A stretch of DNA of 11,277 bases from Acidobacteriota bacterium (GTDB lineage: Bacteria > Acidobacteriota > Terriglobia > Terriglobales > Acidobacteriaceae): assembly GCA_021782675.1 (NCBI GenBank), contig JAJXUS010000025.1, positions 1-11,277 on the forward strand. The letters are read 5' to 3'. This document shows positions 5,897 to 11,277 of the stretch, in pieces; positions within the stretch are counted from its first letter, which is position 1; the number at the start of each line of letters is the position of its first letter. The notes under the pieces are model-generated. The model worked only from the letters and a program-made list of their open reading frames with translations. It made no database searches and was not told the origin of the DNA. The translations under genes and the position numbers were made by a program.

Positions 5897-6466
5897 TTAT
5901 GCGCGGCGCTCCAGAGCCGCATGCAACCGCTGCCAGGTGATATCCAGTGACTCCGGCAGCACGCGTGTTTCTCCGGTAACGGTCATAAAATTCGTATCCC
6001 CCGCCCATCGCGGCAGCATATGAAGATGGAGATGGCCGGCGACGCCGGCTCCGGCAGCCTTCCCTTCGTTGACGCCGAGATTTGCGCCGTCGGGCCGGTA
6101 AACCTCCCGGAGTACGCGATCCAACCGCTGCGCCAGCCGCATCAACTCCAGGGCCGCAGATTCGGGCAGCGTCGCCAGATCCGCGACATGCTGGTACGGC
6201 AGGATCATCGCGTGACCGGAGTTATACGGAAAAGAATTCAGGCAGATGAAGCAAAGTTCGCCGCGATAGACGATGTTGGCCGCGCGATCCGCGGCTTCGG
6301 CGGCCATCCCATGCTCCACGGCGAACTGCGTCGCGGCCAGCAGATTGCAGAATACGCAGCCCGTATCGCCGGGCCAGGCCGCCAGCGCGGGCGGCACCCC
6401 GTTGCGTGCGGCCGTATCGGCGGAGCTGACATAGCTGTACCGCCAGGGTGTCCAGAGCGTATCCAT
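5897..6466 (-). CDS. HIT family protein, Ap4A phosphorylase/hydrolase-like
   Basis: This 189-residue protein belongs to a HIT branch distinct from the short protein at 284-622. The N-terminus LWTPWRYSYV (4-13) and the CVFC pair (C37, C40) precede a nucleotide-binding core with NSFPYNSGHAMILPYQHV (77-94). NLGVNEGKAAGAGVAGHLHLHML (129-151) contains the triad H145, H147, H149, with H147 expected to be the nucleophile. It is followed by PRWAGDTNFM, typical of actinobacterial-type diadenosine tetraphosphate phosphorylases. The expected role is turnover of Ap4A and related dinucleotides in the cytosol. The stop of the upstream oxidoreductase is 27 nt before its start, so the two probably share a transcript. 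No Shine-Dalgarno is visible; a TATACT lies just upstream of the ATG. Confidence 0.92.
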   Translation of the reverse strand: MDTLWTPWRYSYVSSADTAARNGVPPALAAWPGDTGCVFCNLLAATQFAVEHGMAAEAADRAANIVYRGELCFICLNSFPYNSGHAMILPYQHVADLATLPESAALELMRLAQRLDRVLREVYRPDGANLGVNEGKAAGAGVAGHLHLHMLPRWAGDTNFMTVTGETRVLPESLDITWQRLHAALERRA

Positions 6467-6472
6467 CTGCGC

Positions 6473-6478
6473 AGTATA
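6473..6478 (-). promoter_or_regulatory. possible -10 giving a leaderless HIT transcript
   Basis: On the minus strand TATACT lies 6 nt upstream of ATG 6466, so a transcript starting the usual 6-7 nt after the -10 would begin at or next to the start codon. No good -35 is visible, so this is weak unless supported by mapping. It would supplement read-through from the oxidoreductase gene. Confidence 0.3.
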
Positions 6479-6493
6479 TGCGGGGCGGGGCCG

Positions 6494-7498
6494 TCAGACG
6501 CGGACGACCATCTTGCCCATGTGCGCGTCGCCGGAGCGCAGCATGGAGATGAAGGCCTCCGGCGCATGCTGCAGGCCCTCGATGATCGTTTCCTGATGCA
6601 GCAGCTTGCCGGCGCGGACCATCGGGATCGTCTCCTCCAGAAACGGCTGCATGCGATGCAGATAGTCCACGACGAGAAACCCTTGCAGCCTTAACCGCCG
6701 GCCGATGGCGAGCCCAAGATTCCGCGGACCGGGCACCGGCGTGTTGTAGCCCGTGATGGCGCCGCACAAGGCGATGCGGCCGTGATTCCGCATTCTGCCG
6801 AGCGCCGCCTCAAGCTGCGGCCCGGCTGTGTTGTCAAAGTAGGCATGCAGGCCGTCGGGCGCTGCCTCGCGCAGCTCCTGCTCGATGTTCGCCTCGCGAT
6901 AGTTGAAGGCCGAGTCCACATGCAGCTGGTTCCGCAGAAAAGCGATCTTGGCCGCGCTGCCCGCGCTGGCGATCACGCGGCAGCCGAGTATTTTGGCCAT
7001 CTGGCAGACCACGCTGCCCACCGCGCCCGCAGCGCCGGAGACAAAGATGGTCTCGCCGCTGCGCAACTTCAAGATGTCATGGAGACCGACCCATGCCGTC
7101 AGTCCGGGAGCGCCCAGCACGCCGAGATACGCGGAAGCGGGAGCCTGGGTCGCGTCGATGATGCGCAGATTCTGCGCCGGGGCGACAAAATAATCCCGCC
7201 ACCCGCAGAGACTCGCCACCCAGGTACTGGGCAAAAATCCCGGGTGCCGCGACTGCACCACCTGCCCCACCGCGGCGCCATCCAGGGCTTTGCCGACGGC
7301 AAACGGTGCAACATAGGATTTGCTGTCGTTCATGCGTCCGCGCATATACGGATCCACGGAAAAAAACGTGTTGCGGACCAGAACTTCGCCCGGCTGCAGC
7401 TCCGGCAGATCCACGGCTGCAGTCTCAAAATTGTTCAGCGTGGGCTCGCCCTGCGGGCGCGAGGCCAGTCGGATCTCAGTGGCGCAAGGCTGGGTCAT
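6494..7498 (-). CDS. NADP-dependent oxidoreductase, zinc-independent MDR family
   Basis: This 334-residue medium-chain reductase belongs to the leukotriene B4 12-hydroxydehydrogenase/prostaglandin reductase group, which includes E. coli CurA. These enzymes reduce alpha,beta-unsaturated ketones and aldehydes with NADPH. Visible hallmarks are ASRPQGEPT (12-20), FSVDPYMRGRM (46-56), the domain hinge LGAPGLTAWVGL (128-139), the nucleotide-binding loop SGAAGAVGS (154-162), YFDNTAG (220-226) and LQGFLVVDY (271-279). No catalytic or structural zinc ligands are seen. ATG 7498 matches the family N-terminus and has a GCAGGT motif about 9 nt upstream. In-frame ATGs at 7534 and 7552 are alternatives. It is the first gene of a minus-strand pair with the Ap4A-type HIT gene, and divergent from the GNAT gene. 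Confidence 0.94.
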   Translation of the reverse strand: MTQPCATEIRLASRPQGEPTLNNFETAAVDLPELQPGEVLVRNTFFSVDPYMRGRMNDSKSYVAPFAVGKALDGAAVGQVVQSRHPGFLPSTWVASLCGWRDYFVAPAQNLRIIDATQAPASAYLGVLGAPGLTAWVGLHDILKLRSGETIFVSGAAGAVGSVVCQMAKILGCRVIASAGSAAKIAFLRNQLHVDSAFNYREANIEQELREAAPDGLHAYFDNTAGPQLEAALGRMRNHGRIALCGAITGYNTPVPGPRNLGLAIGRRLRLQGFLVVDYLHRMQPFLEETIPMVRAGKLLHQETIIEGLQHAPEAFISMLRSGDAHMGKMVVRV

Positions 7499-7574
7499 GG
7501 AATGGGTACCTGCCGACGGCCGGAAAAAATCCATGCGACCGTACGACCCCATGTTCTCCCAAAACCGTAAAGTG

Positions 7575-7604
7575 TTGCAAAACCCCCTTTGTGTAGCGTG
7601 CAAT
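7575..7604 (+). promoter_or_regulatory. weak candidate promoter of the GNAT gene
   Basis: TTGCAA at 7575-7580 and TGCAAT at 7599-7604 lie 18 nt apart, each matching 4 of 6 consensus bases. The predicted transcript start near 7611 is almost at ATG 7613, which lacks a Shine-Dalgarno sequence. TTGCAA is self-complementary and could also be a -35 for the divergent oxidoreductase. Confidence is low. Confidence 0.25.
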
Positions 7605-7612
7605 GAAACACC

Positions 7613-8134
7613 ATGCAGATTCGACCTGCGGTGCCCGCCGACGCCTTGGAGATTGCGACCGTTCACGTGCGGTCCTGGCAGGCTGCGTACTCCGGCATCC
7701 TGCCCGCCGCCTATCTGGATGCACTGCATCCTGAAGACCGCGCTGCCCGCTACGACCTTACGCACACGGACCCGGCCGCGCCCTACACGCAGCTAGCGAT
7801 CGATCAGGGCCGCATTATCGGATTCGCCACCACACTGCCCAGCGAAGACGGTGGCATGCCATGGGGAGAACTGCGTGCGCTGTACGTAGACCCCGCTCAT
7901 TGGGCACGCGGGGCGGGGATTGCGCTGCTCCGCGCCGCAGAAGCGCACCTGACATGCAGCGGATTCTCGCAGGCGGCGCTCTGGGTGCTGACGGGCAATC
8001 ACCGCGCGGCGCGTTTTTACGAGCGCCACGGCTGGGAGGCGGAGCCCGTGCATCGCACCGACACGATCTGGGGGATCACCGTCGAAGAGGACCGGTATTG
8101 GCGAAAACTGGAGACTAGCGCGTCATTTTCCTGA
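7613..8134 (+). CDS. GNAT family N-acetyltransferase
   Basis: This 173-residue cytosolic acetyl-CoA-dependent acyltransferase has the RimI/PAT-like layout. It starts IRPAVPADALEIATVHVRSW (3-22), followed by the AAYSGILP segment common in this subgroup. The central strand is AIDQGRIIGFAT (62-73). Motif A is ELRALYVDPAHWARGAGIAL (86-105), with the pyrophosphate-binding loop RGAGIA, a variant of Q/RxxGxG/A. Motif B is NHRAARFYERHGWE (129-142). The acceptor substrate (protein N-terminus, antibiotic or metabolite) cannot be deduced. The start is the first ATG before the conserved first strand. The gene diverges from the oxidoreductase across 114 nt and precedes the PagL-like gene by 82 nt. Confidence 0.92.
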   Translation: MQIRPAVPADALEIATVHVRSWQAAYSGILPAAYLDALHPEDRAARYDLTHTDPAAPYTQLAIDQGRIIGFATTLPSEDGGMPWGELRALYVDPAHWARGAGIALLRAAEAHLTCSGFSQAALWVLTGNHRAARFYERHGWEAEPVHRTDTIWGITVEEDRYWRKLETSASFS

Positions 8135-8142
8135 AACAGCAT

Positions 8143-8213
8143 AATCGCTTCCGGCCGCTTCTAAGCTCCTGTTTGGAAGTTGCATTAAAAAATCAATCGT
8201 TCCGGCTGCTTCT
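8143..8213 (+). repeat. imperfect direct repeat between the GNAT and PagL-like genes
   Basis: A 20-bp sequence at 8143-8162 recurs at 8195-8213 with one base missing and one substitution; both contain TTCCGGCYGCTTCT. The second copy ends 3 nt before the PagL-like start codon. The pair could be a tandem regulator site or the trace of a small duplication. Confidence 0.45.
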
Positions 8214-8216
8214 TTC

Positions 8217-8933
8217 ATGCGCAGAACTCTCTTCCTCTTCCCCCTGCTTCTGCTATGCGGGGCATCGCTACGCTGCCACGCATACTGCAAGGCAACCGAC
8301 ACAGCCGTCGCACAGTCGCACGATTTCAACTGCGACATCTTCTACCGCAACAAGACTGAATTTTCCTACGAAGTGGGATATCTGCCGTGGAACATTCCTC
8401 TGATCTTCGACGTGTTTCTCGGCAGCCCGTACACCACGTGGCCCTTGAAATACACGCTGGTACCCAACATCGCCTCGCTGCGCTGGCAGGTGGATGGAAT
8501 TCACGGGCCAGGATTTCTTCGCGGAAGCACAGACTTCACCTTCAGCCTGGCCATCACCGCCATTCCGCGCGGCGCAGAGAGCCACTACGAAGCTTTCGAT
8601 TTCGGAATCCGGCGTAATTTCATTCCGCGCAACTGGCGCGCCATTCCCTATTACGAGATGCGCGGCGGGGTCGGTAACATCAACGCGCAGGGGCCACACG
8701 GCGTGCTCTATGCACAAGGGCAGGACCTCACCTTCACCTACATGATGGGAAGCGGCGTGCGGTACGACTTCAACCCGCGCTTCAGCGCCGAGGCGGGCGC
8801 AACGTACATGCACGTGTCCAATGCTTACCTCTCGCAGCCGAAGTATGAAGATTTCGGCATTAACGTGTGGGGGCCGATCTTCGGGTTCAACATGCGGCTT
8901 GGCAAAGCGAAAAGCGGACTGTCTAAAAAATAG
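8217..8933 (+). CDS. PagL-like acyloxyacyl hydrolase (lipid A 3-O-deacylase family)
   Basis: This 238-residue precursor has a signal peptide (MRRTLFLFPLLLLCGASL, cleavage probably after CHA, residue 22) and alternating aromatic strands of a small outer-membrane barrel ending in the strand IFGFNMRLG. The segment AGATYMHVSNAYL (192-204) carries the PagL signature H-x-S-N-A, giving catalytic H199 and S201. The third residue, Glu or Asn in the family, falls in a variable loop; E211 or N216 are candidates. PagL removes the 3-O-linked acyl chain from lipid A and remodels the outer membrane. Residues 50-130 are also typical of acidobacterial and proteobacterial homologues annotated as acyloxyacyl hydrolases. 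No Shine-Dalgarno precedes ATG 8217. No LPS genes lie nearby. Confidence 0.82.
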   Translation: MRRTLFLFPLLLLCGASLRCHAYCKATDTAVAQSHDFNCDIFYRNKTEFSYEVGYLPWNIPLIFDVFLGSPYTTWPLKYTLVPNIASLRWQVDGIHGPGFLRGSTDFTFSLAITAIPRGAESHYEAFDFGIRRNFIPRNWRAIPYYEMRGGVGNINAQGPHGVLYAQGQDLTFTYMMGSGVRYDFNPRFSAEAGATYMHVSNAYLSQPKYEDFGINVWGPIFGFNMRLGKAKSGLSKK

Positions 8934-8965
8934 CCGTGAATTTATCGGCTCGTTTCTCCGATTCG

Positions 8966-8995
8966 TTGACACTGTTTTCCAGCGATTGATATAGT
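8966..8995 (+). promoter_or_regulatory. strong extended -10 promoter of rpsA
   Basis: A perfect -35 TTGACA (8966-8971) is followed after 18 nt by TATAGT (8990-8995), preceded by TG one base upstream (extended -10). It is the closest match to a sigma-70 consensus in the window, as expected for a ribosomal protein gene. The predicted start is near 9002, some 335 nt before the rpsA start codon. Confidence 0.75.
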
Positions 8996-9001
8996 CTGAA
9001 G

Positions 9002-9337
9002 TGGAAGTCAGGCGTGCCGGACTCGCGCGCTGCGGCTTCTATCGAAGGTTTCTCTCTTCCCGGCACATCCCGCATCCGCCTGCTATTGCAGGCGCGGTCT
9101 CGCAAGACGGATGGCAATCCGGGTGATTGGCTCCGCCGCTCCGCGTCTCCCATACCGGTTCGGTCATCGTCCGAGGAAGAGAATCTTCGAAGCTGCGAAC
9201 TGCCTGCAACTCTGCGCCCGGCAGGGTTCTCAGGGCGGAACGCAACACCGGGGACTTCGCGCCAGCCCAGTGCTTTCGCTGTGTCACCGGAAGCGGACGA
9301 TCCTTGCGCCGCTGCGAGTCTGGAGTCATTCCGCACC
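9002..9337 (+). promoter_or_regulatory. long structured 5' leader of rpsA
   Basis: Between the promoter and ATG 9338 there are about 335 nt. GTGCCGG (9014-9020) pairs exactly with CCGGCAC (9060-9066), closing a domain of about 50 nt at the 5' end. CGCCTGC (9077-9083) and GCAGGCG (9088-9094) form a perfect 7-bp hairpin with a 4-nt loop. Shorter pairings such as CGCCC/GGGCG (9215-9219 and 9233-9237) follow. In gammaproteobacteria S1 represses its own mRNA through a structured leader; an analogous role here is inference. The rpsA frame happens to stay open back to a GTG at 9014 with GGAAG 6 nt upstream, so a long N-terminal extension cannot be fully excluded. Confidence 0.55.
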
Positions 9338-11269
9338 ATGGTCGATGTCCTCAATCCCGAAATCACCGAGAGCAAACCCCTGAATACCACAGCCCTGGAA
9401 TCCAACGAGACCGCCTCTGCGCAGGCCCACGCCGCGCACGATACCCACCACAACCCTGCTGCCGGTTCTGCTGACCTGAGGGCAGCCGAACCGCAACCTT
9501 CGCCAGCTCCAGCCGCGGAGGCCGCATTCGCTGTCCAGACAGAGCCCGCATCGCACGAGGAAGAGCTGGACTTCGGCGCGCTGCTGGACTCGTTTGAGAA
9601 TGAGCAGGCTGCGCAGGAGGCCGCCCAGTCCGTCGATGGCAACGTCGTGACAGGAACGGTGGTCAAGCTGACCGACAAGCACGTCGTGGTGGACGTCGGC
9701 CTGAAGTCCGAAGGGCTCATTCCGATTGAGCAGGTGCTGGACCACGCCGGACAGCCCAAGCTGGAGCCGGGTCAGACGGTCGAAGTCGTCGTCGAGCGCG
9801 AAGATGCCGAAGGCAACTATCAGCTCAGCTATGAAAAAGCGCTGCGCCATCGCGTGTGGGACACCATCGAAAAGGCGGCCAATGAGAAGACTCCGGTCAG
9901 CGGCGTGGTCGTCAGCCGCGTCAAGGGCGGCCTGACCGTCGATATCGGCATCAAGGCATTCCTGCCCGGCTCGCAGGTGGAGATCCGGCCCGTCCGCAAC
10001 CTGGAATCCTACGTCGGCCAGACCCTCGATGTCCGCGTCATCAAGCTGAACAAGAAGCGCGGCAATGTCGTCGTTTCGCGCAAGGAGATGCTTGAGGAAG
10101 AGGCCGGCGCCAAGCGTTCGGCGACCCTCGGCCAGCTCGAGGAAGGCGCGATCCTGACCGGTACGGTCAAGAACCTGACCGAATACGGCGCGTTTGTCGA
10201 TCTGGGCGGCATTGACGGCCTGCTGCACGTCACGGACATGTCGTGGGGCCGCTTGACGCATCCCCGCGATCTGGTCAACGTGGGCGATGAAATTCAGGTA
10301 AAGATTCTGAAGTTCGACCGCGAAAAGCAGCGCATCTCGCTGGGCTTCAAGCAGCTCACGCCGGATCCCTGGCTGGATGTCGCGGAGCGCTACCCCGTTG
10401 GCGCGCGCGTTCGTGGCCGCGTGCTGTCCGTCACCGACTACGGCGCATTCGTCGAGCTGGAACAGGGCATCGAAGGTCTGGTACACGTCTCCGAGATGAC
10501 CTGGTCCAAACGCATGAAGCACCCGACCAAGATGGTCAAGCCGGGCGACGAGATCGATACCGTCATCCTGAACGTGAACCCGTCGGACCGCCGCATCTCG
10601 CTCGGCATGAAGCAGCTCCTCGAAAATCCCTGGGAGCATCTCTCCGAGCGCTATACGGCCGGCACGGTGGTTGAGGGCCGGGTCCGCAATCTGACCGAGT
10701 TCGGCGCCTTCATCGAGATCGAGGACGGCATCGACGGCCTCGTCCACGTCAGCAATATGAGCTGGACCAAGCGCATCAAGCACCCTTCGGAAGTGGTCAA
10801 GAAGGGCGACAAGGTTCGCGCCGTGGTTCTCGGTGTCGAAGCCGAACACCGCCGCCTCTCGCTCGGGATCAAGCAGTTGCAGCCGGACGTGTGGGAGACG
10901 TTCTTTGAGCAGCATCGCGTCGGCGATGTCGTTCACGGAAAAGTGCTGCGCGTGGCGCAGTTTGGCGCCTTCGTAGAGCTGGCCGACGGCATTGAAGGCC
11001 TCTGCCACGTCTCCGAGGCGACCGATCTGCACGGCATCCCTGCGAAGCTTGATGCTGGGCAAGAGCATGACTTCAAAATCATCAAGATGAACCCGGAAGA
11101 GAAGAAGATTGGCCTGAGCCTGCGGGCGGTTGGCGAAGAGGCGACTCGCGCCGATGTCGAAGCCTACAAGGCGCCGGTCAGCTCCAACTCTTCCAGCTCC
11201 TCCAGCTCACAGAACTCCTCGTCCACGACCTTGGGCGATCTGATCAACTGGAAGCGCAGCGAACGATAA
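9338..11269 (+). CDS. rpsA: ribosomal protein S1
   Basis: This 643-residue protein has six S1 (OB-fold) RNA-binding domains at about 102-167, 185-249, 270-338, 355-425, 442-512 and 529-597. It recruits mRNA to the 30S subunit. Domains 3-6 show the canonical YGAFV-type or FGAFV-type strand and the DGLxHVS-type motif (for example TEYGAFVDLGGIDGLLHV, 281-298); domains 1 and 2 are shorter and diverged, as in ribosome-anchoring domains. The first 100 residues are Ala/Pro/Glu-rich and probably disordered. The last 30 hold a Ser-rich linker and the tail TLGDLINWKRSER. ATG 9338 is chosen over the open upstream frame because the 108 extra residues look like leader RNA. GGAG at 9322-9325 is a moderate ribosome binding site, 12 nt away. 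It is longer than the roughly 557 residues of E. coli S1. Confidence 0.96.
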   Translation: MVDVLNPEITESKPLNTTALESNETASAQAHAAHDTHHNPAAGSADLRAAEPQPSPAPAAEAAFAVQTEPASHEEELDFGALLDSFENEQAAQEAAQSVDGNVVTGTVVKLTDKHVVVDVGLKSEGLIPIEQVLDHAGQPKLEPGQTVEVVVEREDAEGNYQLSYEKALRHRVWDTIEKAANEKTPVSGVVVSRVKGGLTVDIGIKAFLPGSQVEIRPVRNLESYVGQTLDVRVIKLNKKRGNVVVSRKEMLEEEAGAKRSATLGQLEEGAILTGTVKNLTEYGAFVDLGGIDGLLHVTDMSWGRLTHPRDLVNVGDEIQVKILKFDREKQRISLGFKQLTPDPWLDVAERYPVGARVRGRVLSVTDYGAFVELEQGIEGLVHVSEMTWSKRMKHPTKMVKPGDEIDTVILNVNPSDRRISLGMKQLLENPWEHLSERYTAGTVVEGRVRNLTEFGAFIEIEDGIDGLVHVSNMSWTKRIKHPSEVVKKGDKVRAVVLGVEAEHRRLSLGIKQLQPDVWETFFEQHRVGDVVHGKVLRVAQFGAFVELADGIEGLCHVSEATDLHGIPAKLDAGQEHDFKIIKMNPEEKKIGLSLRAVGEEATRADVEAYKAPVSSNSSSSSSSQNSSSTTLGDLINWKRSER

Positions 11270-11277
11270 TTCCCGCA

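Noticed and set aside
5901..5920. GCGGC/GCCGC hairpin as a bidirectional terminator between the NTF2-like and second HIT genes
   Set aside because: It lies inside the end of the HIT coding region and has no T-rich tail on either strand.
284..6466. The two HIT genes as parts of one system
   Set aside because: They belong to different HIT branches, lie 5.3 kb apart on opposite strands and have unrelated neighbours. Having several HIT proteins is common.
7499..7765. N-terminal extension of the MDR oxidoreductase to position 7765
   Set aside because: It would overlap the divergent GNAT gene, and the extra residues do not match the family, whose N-terminus fits ATG 7498. In-frame ATGs at 7534 and 7552 remain possible.
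8932..8950. AGCCG/CGGCT hairpin as terminator of the PagL-like gene
   Set aside because: The 5-bp stem has a 9-nt loop, overlaps the stop codon and has no real T tract.
9326..11068. 580-codon minus-strand ORF opposite rpsA
   Set aside because: It is a mirror frame of the strongly conserved S1 repeats, produced by codon bias; its repeats simply reflect the S1 domains on the other strand.

Overview
The window looks like a piece of core chromosome from a GC-rich bacterium, most likely an acidobacterium (Terriglobia/Acidobacteriaceae type). This is inference from three things: the style of the repeats at the left edge (an attcccttcgggaat core with CAACAG/GGCAAAGG-rich spacers), the long N-terminal extension and Ser-rich C-terminal linker of ribosomal protein S1, and the gene mix. 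No mobile element, CRISPR array, tRNA or rRNA is visible, and I see no obvious new defence or biosynthetic system.

Layout. Positions 1-283 hold short interspersed repeats and inverted repeats, leading into a small HinT-type HIT protein (284-622, +). That gene converges, with a 1-nt gap, on a minus-strand gene for a long disordered Arg/Gln/Gly/Pro-rich protein with a C-terminal receiver-like domain (624-1655). About 920 nt with no convincing gene follow, holding one 31-codon ORF with a good ribosome binding site. Then come mutM/fpg (2590-3450, -, with its own intrinsic terminator) and the divergent purA (3563-4897, +). After purA, in the same direction, lie an ABM-domain monooxygenase-like protein (4974-5261) and a secreted NTF2-like/DUF4440 protein (5350-5886). 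The latter converges on a minus-strand pair: an MDR-family NADP-dependent oxidoreductase (6494-7498) followed by a second, Ap4A-phosphorylase-like HIT protein (5897-6466). Divergent from that pair are a GNAT acetyltransferase (7613-8134), a PagL-like lipid A deacylase/outer-membrane barrel (8217-8933), and the S1 gene rpsA (9338-11269), which ends just inside the window.

The genes do not form one pathway. They are housekeeping functions (purine synthesis, oxidised-base repair, translation, nucleotide-phosphate hydrolysis) mixed with small detoxification and envelope genes. The regulatory highlights are a near-consensus extended -10 promoter that gives rpsA a predicted leader of about 335 nt with at least two strong hairpins, several genes whose promoter-like elements lie so close to the start codon that the mRNA may be leaderless, and a perfect 8-bp inverted repeat abutting the start codon of the first HIT gene. 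The least understood protein is the disordered/receiver-like one.
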